A stretch of DNA of 64,000 bases, from the NCBI GenBank assembly GCA_963824985.1, contig CAWGRQ010000018.1, positions 92,630 through 156,629 of the forward strand, written 5' to 3'. This document shows positions 44,806 to 53,653 of this stretch, piece after piece. A model generated the notes under the pieces. That model had not been told where the DNA came from. It searched no databases and was given only the letters and a program-made list of their open reading frames with translations. How positions within the stretch are numbered: the stretch's first letter is position 1; every line of letters starts with the position of its first letter. This stretch comes from JAFNAG01 sp963824985 (GTDB lineage Bacteria; Acidobacteriota; UBA6911). The position numbers and the translations under genes were made by a program.

Positions 44806-45768
44806 TTAAGTGCCGTCAGGCGCTTGATCCCACTCCCATTCCCAGGCATGACCGCTCAGTAGGGTTCCAGTCTGGGGGTCTGCTCCCGATAGCGTGCGTA
44901 AGCCTGTTGCCATGTTGCTGACACTCGCCGCTCCGACCATCCTCCGGTCTGGGATTGGCGCTGCATTTTTGAGGAGCCGGCTGTGCCTGTAGAATCCGCA
45001 GAGCCGGCAGAACCTCTCAAACTGCTCCTCCAGGGCATCATCTCGAGGCGGCAGGTGCTTCCTGCCGAGATCGAATCCGAACACCCGGTCGATGCCGCCG
45101 CATATGGGATGAGGATAATAGCCATGGCGGGTCAGCCCGAGCCCATAACATGCAGGGAGAAAACACCCTTGCGAAAAATCACCCCCATCGAGGTCAGGCA
45201 TATCGCAGGGAGCAACATTAAACGCGCAGTGGTGCTGCTGAAATTTCGATGTTTTCCGGGTGCTCAGCACCAAAACGTCCTGCCGCCGGAAATCCTCCAG
45301 CGCGGAACGCGGCGCCTGGCCATACCCGTTGGTCAGGAGCTGAATGTGGGTTCGCGGCGAAAAGAACCTGCGATATCGCACCAGAAGGCTCATAACCTCG
45401 GGCAACCGCGGGTGGAGCGTCGGCTCTCCGCCTTCGATGGCAATCTCACGCCACTGTTTTCGGTACGCCACGCTTTCTTCAATGAACCGTTCGATTTGCT
45501 CCACGGACATGTGTTCATTGGCGCTGGCTTGCCGATCTCCGCAGGAACGATTGCAGTCGATGCAGCGGAGGTTACAGGCGGTCGTGATATCGATAATGAT
45601 CTTTCGGTGGGAGGGGCGGTAAGGCGGTCCGGAGCGCAGAGCCCGACGGATTTCCAGCCTCTCCATCAGCTGAACGGGATTTAAGAGCGACCCTTCCAAG
45701 CGCTCGGCAAGCCGGGCCGGCAGATGCTTCCTGACCCTGGTGTATACGGCCTTTACGATGCCTGTCAT
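44806..45768 (-). CDS. radical SAM protein with SPASM-like C-terminus
   Basis: 320 residues from ATG 45768, whose ATGA overlaps the stop of the upstream glycosyltransferase. The iron-sulfur motif is CNLRCIDC (C65, C69, C72) in IIIDITTACNLRCIDCNRSC; IAIEGGEPTLHPRL gives the GGEP motif. The C-terminal third is cysteine-rich (CFLPACYGL, HPICGGIDRV, FCRLCGFYRH), like SPASM/twitch auxiliary cluster domains. Such enzymes modify peptides or small molecules; together with two glycosyltransferases it may modify a glycan or a nucleotide sugar. No precursor peptide was recognised nearby. Confidence 0.84.
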   Translation of the reverse strand: MTGIVKAVYTRVRKHLPARLAERLEGSLLNPVQLMERLEIRRALRSGPPYRPSHRKIIIDITTACNLRCIDCNRSCGDRQASANEHMSVEQIERFIEESVAYRKQWREIAIEGGEPTLHPRLPEVMSLLVRYRRFFSPRTHIQLLTNGYGQAPRSALEDFRRQDVLVLSTRKTSKFQQHHCAFNVAPCDMPDLDGGDFSQGCFLPACYGLGLTRHGYYPHPICGGIDRVFGFDLGRKHLPPRDDALEEQFERFCRLCGFYRHSRLLKNAAPIPDRRMVGAASVSNMATGLRTLSGADPQTGTLLSGHAWEWEWDQAPDGT

Positions 45769-46739
45769 CTGGAGTATTTCCAGTGATTGACACAATACGA
45801 CGCAAGCGATTCAAGGGCCCACAGGGGTGCGCGCCCAAAGAAGTCCAGGAAATGCCTTGCACCCGGCTGCTGGTAGAAACGGACGAAACGGGGAAGCAGA
45901 GACTTGTATCTCATGTATCGGGCCCGGTCCGGTTCTTCCAGCAGATCGATGCCGCGTCCGATCTCGTCGTACATTTCCTTCATATACCGGCCAAGCATCA
46001 TTTTGTGCCGTCCCAGCGTCTGCTGACCCAGCACGCTGCAAGGATGATGCCGCCAATGGACGACGCTGCTGGAATCGAGGTAAAACCTCGAACGCATCCC
46101 CAGCTGAAACAGCACCCACCAGTCGAAGAACAGGATGTCGCGCGGAAGAGTCAGGGAAATCCGATCCAGCAGGGATTTGCGGGTCATAAACGCGGAAAAG
46201 GTGGCCACGTTGTTTTTTTGCAGCAAATGTTTCAGGTTGTTGAAGGGGAAATCCGGAACCATAAACATGCCCAGGATCCACTGCCGGAAGGTCATATCGC
46301 AGCCATAAAACCCATTGGACAGGATCCTGTATCTGGAAAAGACGACGCCGATCTCCGGGTGATGATCCAGCACCTGCACTTTTCTGCTCAGGTGATCCGG
46401 ACCCCAGAGGTCGTCCCCTTCAATGAAGGCGACATAGTCGCCTCCGGCCGCTCCAATCCCAAGATGATAAGTCCGGCTGATGCCCAGGTTCTGATGATTC
46501 GGGTGATGACAAAAGCGGATTTTCGCCGGGTGCCTGGCAACCAATTCGTGAATCAGCGCCAGGGAGCCGTCACTCGATCCATCATCAACGATAACGACTT
46601 CGTAGTTCTCGAACGGCTGATTCAGAACCGAATCAACCGCGGCACACAGATATCGCGATTGATTATAATTCACAACCAGAACACTGACTTTGGGAGCGGA
46701 TGATCCGCACTTTTCGTCGGTTTGCATGGCCCCGGCCAT
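45765..46739 (-). CDS. family 2 glycosyltransferase
   Basis: 324 residues from ATG 46739 (46727 also in frame). GT2 signature: VSVLVVNYNQSRYLCAAVDSVLNQ, YEVVIVDDGSSDGS, NLGISRTYHLGIGAAGGDYVAFIEGDDLW (the DxD-containing strand), and RDILFFDWWVLFQLG near the active site. No strong membrane helix. First gene of the reverse operon; overlap with the radical SAM gene is four bases. Polysaccharide or lipid-linked glycan synthesis is likely, with unknown sugar. Confidence 0.85.
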   Translation of the reverse strand: MAGAMQTDEKCGSSAPKVSVLVVNYNQSRYLCAAVDSVLNQPFENYEVVIVDDGSSDGSLALIHELVARHPAKIRFCHHPNHQNLGISRTYHLGIGAAGGDYVAFIEGDDLWGPDHLSRKVQVLDHHPEIGVVFSRYRILSNGFYGCDMTFRQWILGMFMVPDFPFNNLKHLLQKNNVATFSAFMTRKSLLDRISLTLPRDILFFDWWVLFQLGMRSRFYLDSSSVVHWRHHPCSVLGQQTLGRHKMMLGRYMKEMYDEIGRGIDLLEEPDRARYMRYKSLLPRFVRFYQQPGARHFLDFFGRAPLWALESLASYCVNHWKYSR

Positions 46740-46924
46740 TCCTTCCCGCGCAGATCTGATCTCCGCGGCTGTTGCCGGATCTCATTGACCCAGACCTATC
46801 GATACCCATGAAAGCCGGTCGCGCCGGCAAATTCAAGAAGAAACCGAGGGGACCGGAGGTCCCGAAGGAGTCAGTGCGGCCCGGAGTGTCCTCAGCCGCG
46901 CAGAACACCGCCTCCCATCCCGGC

Positions 46925-47473
46925 TCAATCGGGTATTGGAGTGGTGGGAATCCTGAGCGCATCCACAAAACGGGTAAAAAATTCGAATGCCGCGGCCACC
47001 GCCGCCAGCTCGATGATCTGCGGGTCGGTGAATGCGGATTTGAGTGCGGCATAAAACGGGTCATCAATCTCCAGGGCCGAGCGATGGAGCCGGTCCGCGA
47101 GGCGGAAGCCGAGCTTCTCCGTTTCACTGAAACCGGCAGTCTCGTAAGCCCTGATCCCGTTCACCTGCGCTTTCGTGGCCCCTTTCTGCTTTGCCAAAGC
47201 AGTGTGAGAGGAGAGTCAATAATCGCAGTTCTGCAGAAGTGCCACCCGGGCGGCGATGAGCTCCTTGTACCATCCCGCCAGAGCACCGTCGCCCATGAGA
47301 GGCTTGAGGAAGGCGGCTATGCCAAGCGCCAGTTCGGGTGTGTGAGCGACGGTCTTGAACATGTAGGGAACCACGCCGCGCTGCCGCTGCATCAAATCGT
47401 AGAGCGAGGCGATCTCTCCCGAGACCTCTTCCCGCTCCAGCATGGATATTCTGGTTTTCGGGCTGCCCCTCAT
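46925..47473 (-). CDS. AhpD-like selenoprotein candidate (carboxymuconolactone decarboxylase family)
   Basis: 182 codons from ATG 47473 (AGGAGG eight bases upstream) in one uninterrupted frame except a TGA at 47218-47216, codon 86. Reading it as selenocysteine gives the AhpD peroxidase motif NCDYU followed by LSSH, in the place of the family's CxxC-x2/3-H. Sequence on both sides matches the carboxymuconolactone decarboxylase/AhpD family (YDLMQRQRGVVPYMFKT, LKPLMGDGALAGWYKELIAARVALLQNC; AKQKGATKAQVNGIRAYETAGFSETEKLGFRLADRLH, AVAAAFEFFTRFVDALRIPTTPIP). Residue U86 would be the redox partner of C83. A hairpin follows the TGA. A nonsense mutation cannot be excluded, but its exact position argues for recoding. 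Confidence 0.75.
47186..47202 (-). promoter_or_regulatory. candidate bacterial SECIS hairpin
   Basis: In the transcript, CUGCUUU pairs with AAAGCAG over seven bases around a GGC loop. It begins 13 bases after the in-frame UGA (47216), and the first loop G lies 20 bases beyond it. Bacterial SECIS elements need a short stem with a G in the first loop positions about 16-37 bases after UGA, so this fits. The hairpin also codes for the conserved helix after the motif. Confidence 0.65.
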
Positions 47474-47535
47474 GGCATACGCCTCCTGAACATACCGTGC
47501 GGCAGCTCCGGGCACACGGCCCGCGCCTACAGCCG

Positions 47536-47746
47536 TCACCCGCCGCCGCCGCCCGGCCCGCAGCCGCCGGCGCGCGGGCCAGCCGATCCGCTTCCCTGCC
47601 CACCATCACGACCCATGGCGAAGGCGGATATCTCCTGCCTCGAGCTCCGAACCGCCGCACGCGGGGCAGGCAGGTTTCTCGGATCCCATGACGAGAGCCT
47701 CAAACCGGTGACCGCATTTCCTGCATACATACTCGAATAATGGCAT
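47536..47746 (-). pseudogene. FmdB-family zinc ribbon protein with a one-base frameshift
   Basis: From ATG 47746 (GAGGAG upstream), MPLFEYVCRKCGHRFEALVMGSEKPACPACGGSELE matches the FmdB/regulatory zinc ribbon with two CxxC pairs. The frame then runs to a stop at 47606, but the alternative frame from near 47650 supplies EISAFAMGRDGG and a Gly/Cys-rich tail typical of the family, ending at 47536. One extra base near 47650 explains this. It is either a sequence error or a recent lesion. It is upstream of the AhpD-like selenoprotein on the same strand, 62 bases apart. Confidence 0.72.
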
Positions 47747-47964
47747 GGCGCCTGTCTCCTCAATCCGACACTTCTATTATTATGCTACGAAACGGATCGC
47801 CGGACAAAAGCGAAACCGGCGGCCGGGCTCATCCCGTCTCCGGCCCGCGGGTCCGCCGCAGGGAGACGGCCGGCACAGTCAAACCCCAACCGGGCGAGAT
47901 CCGCCCGCACTACCACGCGGCCGGCATCACCTTGCCCGTGCAATGGCGATTCCGGACTGGCGGT

Positions 47965-50900
47965 TCAGACGCTATCCGCCGCTTCACCCACCCGCTCCGG
48001 CCGCGGCTTCCGGGTGCGCAACAGCTTGCCGGTCAGATCGTCGAGCAGTGAATAGACCACCGGAACCGCCAGAAGGGTCAACAATGTCGATGTGATCAGC
48101 CCGCCGATCACCGCACGGGCCATGGGTGCCCGAAGCTCGGAACCGGCGCCGATCTGAAAGGCGAGCGGCAACATGCCAAAGATCATCGCCAGCGTAGTCA
48201 TGACGATCGGGCGCAATCTCGTGTTGCCCGCCTTCCGCAGCGCTTCATCACGTGCCATCCCGCCGCGGCGGAGCTGGTTGGCATAGTCGATCAGCAGGAT
48301 GGCATTTTTCGTTACCAGGCCCATCAGCAGGATCAGCCCGATCATCGACATGATATTCAACGTGTCGCCCGTCAAGAGCAACATGCCGACCACGCCAACC
48401 AGCGACAGCGGCAGCGATAACATGATGGCCAGCGGGTGGGTGAAACTTCCGAACTGCGAAGCCAGGATCAGATAGATAAACACGACCGCAAGAATCAGAG
48501 CGTCATAGATGTAGCCGAAGCTCTCGCGCATGTCTTCCGCTTCGCCAGTGTACAGGACCTCGAAACCCGGGGGGAGGTTCAGCTCCGCCCCGCGCGCCCG
48601 GATATCGTTGACCACGTTCCCCATCGGCCGGCCCGCCGTGTTGGCGGAAACGCGCACTTCGCGGATCATGTCATACCGGCGGATCTGCGAGGAACTCGTG
48701 CTGCGCTCGAAGCTGGCAATCTGGCCGACCGGGATCAGCATATCTTTGCCGGCGGCATCCTTGTTGGCACTCAGGACGTCCATATCATTAAGCGATTCGA
48801 GTGCCCGCCGTTGCTGCGTGGCCAGGCGGACGCGCACGTCATAGGCGTCCCCATCCGGATCTTCATACTGCGTCGCCACTTCCCCGTTGAGGAGCGTCCG
48901 CAGCGTCAGCGCCACCGAATCAAGCTTGATGCCGAGATCGGAGGCCATCTTCCGGTCAATCTTCACCCGGACCTCGGGCTTGTCACGATCCAGGCTGCGG
49001 TCCACATCGGCCGCGCCCGGTACCGACCGGACCAGGTCGGCAACCTGGGATGAAACCCGATCCAGTTCGGCCAGGTCGCTCCCGCGGACGCTGATCTGAA
49101 TCGGCTTGGAATCCCCCATATCGTTCACCTCCTCGACGCTGGTCTTCGCAAGACTATAGGAAGCAAACGCGGAGCGCAGCCGCGTGCGCAGCTGGTAATC
49201 GGACACCTGTCTTTCATCAGTCGGCTTGAGCTTGACGTAAATCAAGCCTTCATTCATGGCCCCGGAAGCGCCGGCGCCGATGGTCGTGAATGTATAGGCT
49301 ATGCCCGGCTGTGTGGAAATCACGCCGGTGAGGTCATGGGCGATGGCTTCCGTCTGCTGGAGGCTTGCGCCGGGGGCCGACTTGAAGGCCACCTGGAATT
49401 CGCCGCGGTCGTAGTCCGGCATAAAAGTCGATCCGAGGCGCGGAAACATCGCCAGGGCGGCAACAAACAGCGCCCCCGCCACCAGGAGAACCAGGGCCCG
49501 GTGGCGCAGAGAGATCCCGATCACACCTTCATAAACGCCGTGCAGGCGCTCGAATTGATGATCGAAAACCTCCAGCACGCGGCTGAGGCCCCGCCGGCGC
49601 CCTCCGGCGATCGCGGGATCGTGCCAGCGCGACGACAGCATCGGATCCATGGTGAACGAGACAAACAACGAGACCAGGACCGCAAAGGCGACGGTAATGC
49701 CGAACTCGTAGAAGAACCTCCCGACGATGCCTTTCATGAAGGCAATCGGGACGAAGACTGCGATGATGGAAAAGGTCGTCGCCATCACGGCCAGACCGAT
49801 CTCTGATGTTCCGATGCGCGCCGCCTCGTAGTGCCCGCGCCCATGCTGCATATGCCGGACAATGTTTTCCCGCACTACGATGGCATCGTCGATAAGGAGC
49901 CCGACGGCCAACGACAGGCCCATCAGGGTCAGGATATTGAGGCTGAACCCGAGGACTCTCATCACGATGAAGGCCGCCATGATCGATACCGGCAGCGTCA
50001 GCCCGGTGATCACCGTGCTGCGCCAGCTGTTGAGAAACACAAAGACGACCAGTACCGTGAAGATGGCGCCGAGAATCAAGGTGTTGCGTACATCCTCCAC
50101 CGAGTCGCGAATGAAGGTCGAAAGATCCTTGACCACGGCGATCTGGGCCTGTCCGGCGAATTCCTGGTTCAAGCCGGGCAGAGCCGCCTTTACCGCCTCC
50201 GCGGCGCTGACCGTGTTCCCCCCCGACTGCTTCCTGATTTCCAGGGCGAGCGCCCGGCGGCCGTCGATGAGGGCCAGTTTGCGCTCCTCTTCATAGCCAT
50301 CCGCAACGGCGGCCACTTCTTTGATGTAGACGGGGACGCCACGGATGGTCTTAACCACCAGATTCTCGAAACCGTCGGCCGTGGCAAACCTGCCGTCGAC
50401 ACGAACGAGCTCTTCCATCCGGGCATGTTCGATTTTTCCCGCGGGCACTTCAAGGTTTTCGCGCCCCAGGGCGATTACGACCTCCGGCACGGTGAGGTTG
50501 TAACTCTTCATCCGGTTAGGGTCGAGCAGGATCTGAATCTCGCGACGCTGCCCGCCTACGATGGTCAGCGATCCCACCCCTTCGATATTCTCGAGGCGCT
50601 TGGAAATGACCTTCTCGACCAGGCTCGTCAGCTGCTTGGGAGACAGATGCTCGGATGTAACCGAGAGCGAGAGGATGGGAAGGTCGGCAGGATCGAGGCG
50701 ATCGATCACCGGCTCCTCCACTCCGGTCGGAAAGTCGCGGCGCAAGGCGCTTACCTTGCTGCGCACCTCCTGCGCGGCGTTATAGATGTCGGTGCCGAGC
50801 TGAAACTCCGCCACCACGCTCGAAATACCTTCCGAGGTCACAGACGAAATGTGGCGCACCCCCTCAATCGGATTGATCGCTTCCTCGATGCGTTTCGTTA

Positions 50901-51087
50901 CCTCGGTCTCGACCGTTTCGGGCGAGACCCCCGGATACAGTGTGCGCACGCTGACTACCGGAAGATCGACCTTGGGAAACAAATCGGTCGGCAGTTCCTT
51001 GTAGGAAAAGATTCCAAGCACGACCAGGCCGACCATGAGCATGGTCGCGAAGACCGGTTGTCTGATGGAAAGGTCCGAAAGCAGCAT
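47965..51087 (-). CDS. RND family efflux transporter, inner-membrane pump
   Basis: 1040 residues, the normal HAE1/AcrB-like length, with twelve predicted helices in two clusters of six separated by porter domains. Landmarks: TMLMVGLVVLGIFSYKELPTDLFPKVDLP, TRRIEEAINPIEGV-like ITKRIEEA, proton-relay GLLIDDAIVVREN, and the second-half AIMLSLPLSLVGV and GLVTKNAILLIDYANQLRR. It exports hydrophobic compounds through an adaptor and outer-membrane channel. Starts three bases after the adaptor stop codon. Short Ser/Arg-rich C-terminus. Confidence 0.96.
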   Translation of the reverse strand: MLLSDLSIRQPVFATMLMVGLVVLGIFSYKELPTDLFPKVDLPVVSVRTLYPGVSPETVETEVTKRIEEAINPIEGVRHISSVTSEGISSVVAEFQLGTDIYNAAQEVRSKVSALRRDFPTGVEEPVIDRLDPADLPILSLSVTSEHLSPKQLTSLVEKVISKRLENIEGVGSLTIVGGQRREIQILLDPNRMKSYNLTVPEVVIALGRENLEVPAGKIEHARMEELVRVDGRFATADGFENLVVKTIRGVPVYIKEVAAVADGYEEERKLALIDGRRALALEIRKQSGGNTVSAAEAVKAALPGLNQEFAGQAQIAVVKDLSTFIRDSVEDVRNTLILGAIFTVLVVFVFLNSWRSTVITGLTLPVSIMAAFIVMRVLGFSLNILTLMGLSLAVGLLIDDAIVVRENIVRHMQHGRGHYEAARIGTSEIGLAVMATTFSIIAVFVPIAFMKGIVGRFFYEFGITVAFAVLVSLFVSFTMDPMLSSRWHDPAIAGGRRRGLSRVLEVFDHQFERLHGVYEGVIGISLRHRALVLLVAGALFVAALAMFPRLGSTFMPDYDRGEFQVAFKSAPGASLQQTEAIAHDLTGVISTQPGIAYTFTTIGAGASGAMNEGLIYVKLKPTDERQVSDYQLRTRLRSAFASYSLAKTSVEEVNDMGDSKPIQISVRGSDLAELDRVSSQVADLVRSVPGAADVDRSLDRDKPEVRVKIDRKMASDLGIKLDSVALTLRTLLNGEVATQYEDPDGDAYDVRVRLATQQRRALESLNDMDVLSANKDAAGKDMLIPVGQIASFERSTSSSQIRRYDMIREVRVSANTAGRPMGNVVNDIRARGAELNLPPGFEVLYTGEAEDMRESFGYIYDALILAVVFIYLILASQFGSFTHPLAIMLSLPLSLVGVVGMLLLTGDTLNIMSMIGLILLMGLVTKNAILLIDYANQLRRGGMARDEALRKAGNTRLRPIVMTTLAMIFGMLPLAFQIGAGSELRAPMARAVIGGLITSTLLTLLAVPVVYSLLDDLTGKLLRTRKPRPERVGEAADSV

Positions 51088-51090
51088 CGG

Positions 51091-52257
51091 TTAATTCCCT
51101 CCGGCCGGACGGTCGGCCACCACACGCACCGCTGCTCCATCTTTCAGGGACGGTCCGATGTCGACGATCACCTGGTTTCCTGCCGTCAGACCCTTGGAAA
51201 CCCAAAGCAGGTCCTGGCGAATCCCTCCGACCTGGATCGCGCGGCGCACCGCGCGGCCGTCGACAACAATGAACACGCTTCCGGAATCCGACTGATCCGG
51301 GTCGACCATCAGGGCCGAGCGCGGGATGACGATTGCGTTCCGCTCCAGGCGCACTTCAATGTCTCCGCGGGCAAACATGCCACTGCGCAGATCGCCTCCG
51401 GGATTGGCGATCTTTACCAGGACTTTGATCGATCGATTGTCGGATTCAACCATCGGGTTGATTGCCGAAACGGTCCCTGCAAAACTGCGATCCCCCCAGG
51501 TCGGCGTCGTGAATTCCACGCGCTGACCCATCCGGATTCCGGCCAACTGGTACGACGGCACCAGGCACTCTAATTCCAGCCTGAGGTTGTCCACCAGGCT
51601 GTAAATGGGAGTCCCCGGTGTCAATAACGATCCCACGTCCAGGTATTTGCGGCGCACCTGGCCGTCGGATGGGGCCGCGATGTTGCAATCATTGAGCGCC
51701 TTTTCGCCGATGGTCACCGCGGCGCGCGCCTGCCCGATCTGCGCCTCCGCCAGACGCGCCTGGGTTTCGGCTTCCTTGACACCGTTCACGGCCGCCTGGT
51801 GGTCCTTCTCGGTGATGCCGCCGCTGCGCAGGAGGTTTTCGGCCCGATCCCGCTCGCGCCGGGCATAATCAAGCGCGACCTGGATACGATCCAGCCCGGC
51901 CTGCGCCACCGCCAGGGCCGCCTTGGATTGATCGAGCGCGAGTCGATAGTTCACCGGATCGATCTCAGCCAGCAGCTGGCCCCTGCGCACCGTGTCCCCT
52001 TCTTCAAAATTCGTGACTACCAGTCTGCCCCCAACCTCGGACCGGATGTCGACGTTGGAGAGCGAACGCAGGCTTCCGGAGATCTCGATGGAGACGGGCC
52101 AGTCCGTTACGGAAACCGGCGCAACCTTGACCGCAAGCTCGTCCGCCGGCTGCGCCGGCGGAGGTGCGTTTTCCCCGCTGCTGCTGCCGGCACAATGCCA
52201 TTGCCCGCAGGTCAGCAGGATCACAGCCAGAACAATGTATACATGTGGGTATTTCAC
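51091..52257 (-). CDS. RND efflux periplasmic adaptor (HlyD/AcrA type), probable lipoprotein
   Basis: 388 residues. The N-terminus has an export segment ending GQWHCAG, where Cys22 may be lipidated. The biotinyl-lipoyl half motif is VDIRSEVGGRLVVTNFEEGDTVRRGQLLAEID, the alpha-hairpin spans about 95-180, and the beta-barrel has IYSLVDNLRLELECLVPSYQLAGIRMGQRVEF. It links the pump to the TolC-type channel. ATG 52257 overlaps the channel gene stop by four bases. Confidence 0.94.
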   Translation of the reverse strand: MKYPHVYIVLAVILLTCGQWHCAGSSSGENAPPPAQPADELAVKVAPVSVTDWPVSIEISGSLRSLSNVDIRSEVGGRLVVTNFEEGDTVRRGQLLAEIDPVNYRLALDQSKAALAVAQAGLDRIQVALDYARRERDRAENLLRSGGITEKDHQAAVNGVKEAETQARLAEAQIGQARAAVTIGEKALNDCNIAAPSDGQVRRKYLDVGSLLTPGTPIYSLVDNLRLELECLVPSYQLAGIRMGQRVEFTTPTWGDRSFAGTVSAINPMVESDNRSIKVLVKIANPGGDLRSGMFARGDIEVRLERNAIVIPRSALMVDPDQSDSGSVFIVVDGRAVRRAIQVGGIRQDLLWVSKGLTAGNQVIVDIGPSLKDGAAVRVVADRPAGGN

Positions 52258-53612
52258 CGGTCCGCCTCCCCGTCCAGGATGGGCATGCCGGCCGCCAGAC
52301 GCAAGCGGCCCTTGGCCAGCTGGTATAGATAGGTTGCATTAATTTCGGCATTTCTCGCTATGGTGAGCGCCGTTTGCGAGTCAACTACGTCCAGGGTTGT
52401 CGCCGCGCCATATTGATAATTTGACTGCATCATCGTCAGGACTTTTTCGGCCTGCGCCACATTCAGCCGCGCCGCCGTGATCGCCTGCGCCGACGAGTGC
52501 AGGTCATCGGCAGCCGCCACGATCTCGAGCTTGACGGTATTCTGGAGCTGGGTGAGATTCTGCTCTGCTGCGCGCAGCCGCGCAGCCGCCTGAACCACGA
52601 GCCCCGCTTTGCGCCCACCATCGTAGAAGGGGAGTCGAAAGTTAACGGTGACATTCCAGCGCGTAAAATCCTTATCGAACAGATTCTTGGGATCGCGCGC
52701 ACTCAACCCCATGCGGGCCTCCATGTCGACACTCAGCCTGTTTTCCGTGTGGGCAAGAGCTTCCAGCAGGCGAGCCTCCTCCACCAGACGCCGTGCGACC
52801 AGCACCTGCGGCAGGGCCTCGAGAGCGCGCTCCTGGATCACCTCCGGAGTCGGCGCCGCCCACGGCCGGAATTCGAGCTTGCCCACGATCTGGGTCGGTT
52901 CATTGATGTCCACAACGATCAGGTTATTCAGCGCGGCACGCGCCTGACGGATGAGGTTTTCGGCCCGGATCCTTTCCGGCTCGAGGTTGGCCAGGTTCAC
53001 TTGAGATCGCAGCACATCGACCTCGGTGGCAACGCCCAGAGCAAACCGGTTGCGCACCTGTTCCAGGTGTTTTTCCCTTTGTGCAACCGTTTCCCGAACC
53101 AATTCCAGGTTAGCCTGTGATTGCAGCAGGTCGTGAAAGGCCTGAAAAACCCGGAAGGCGATCCGCTGGCGCACCGCTTCCAGCGCGGCTTCCTTCTCCC
53201 TCTGGCCCTCAACCGCGAGCTTGACCGCAGTGCCCACCTTGCCTGCGGTGTAAAGCGGTTGCTTCACCATGACTCCGATATCAAACAGGTTGGCGCCTCT
53301 GGGCACCAGCGCGGATCGAAATTCCGGAGGGAGGTCATCGAAGCTCGCGCTGTTCAGAATGCTGGGATCACGCAACCGAAGGCCGAAGCCCTGCATGCTG
53401 AACTGCGGGAAGGCCTCCGAACGCACCTCGGTGATTTTTCCCTTCAGCTCCTCCAGCTGCTGGCGTGCCACCTGAATTTCCGGATTGCGTTCCAGCGCCA
53501 TCCGGACAATTTCTTCGAGGGTAAGGGGGGCGACAGACTGCCCGGCGGCCCACGCGCCGTTGACGGCGGCAAACATTGCCGAAATCAAAAGATGTGCCAG
53601 CAGTTTCCTCAT
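52254..53612 (-). CDS. TolC family outer-membrane efflux channel
   Basis: 452 residues from ATG 53612 (GAGGA upstream), giving signal peptide LLAHLLISAMFAAVNGAWA; the in-frame ATG at 53702 would run through the putative operator and is rejected. Outer membrane efflux domains occur twice: LTLEEIVRMALERNPEIQVARQQLEELKG and LEALPQVLVARRLVEEARLLEA, both with long helices, with YQYGAATTLDVVDSQTALT near the end. First gene of the efflux operon. Putative repressor operator at 53633-53644. Confidence 0.93.
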   Translation of the reverse strand: MRKLLAHLLISAMFAAVNGAWAAGQSVAPLTLEEIVRMALERNPEIQVARQQLEELKGKITEVRSEAFPQFSMQGFGLRLRDPSILNSASFDDLPPEFRSALVPRGANLFDIGVMVKQPLYTAGKVGTAVKLAVEGQREKEAALEAVRQRIAFRVFQAFHDLLQSQANLELVRETVAQREKHLEQVRNRFALGVATEVDVLRSQVNLANLEPERIRAENLIRQARAALNNLIVVDINEPTQIVGKLEFRPWAAPTPEVIQERALEALPQVLVARRLVEEARLLEALAHTENRLSVDMEARMGLSARDPKNLFDKDFTRWNVTVNFRLPFYDGGRKAGLVVQAAARLRAAEQNLTQLQNTVKLEIVAAADDLHSSAQAITAARLNVAQAEKVLTMMQSNYQYGAATTLDVVDSQTALTIARNAEINATYLYQLAKGRLRLAAGMPILDGEADR

Positions 53613-53632
53613 TGCTGTCCTCGTTTTTACTA

Positions 53633-53644
53633 TACCATTCGGTA
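53633..53644. promoter_or_regulatory. putative TetR operator before the efflux operon
   Basis: TACCATTCGGTA, a near-palindrome 21 bases upstream of the TolC-type start. The same half-sites TACC/GGTA occur as TACCGTACGGTA before the TetR gene, and the flanks (CTA TACC ... GGTAA) agree too, so one repressor may control both. Confidence 0.6.
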
Positions 53645-53653
53645 ACATTGCCA

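Noticed and set aside
49831..51573. 580-residue forward ORF
   Set aside because: Antisense to the RND pump gene; highly charged repetitive composition and no family motif.
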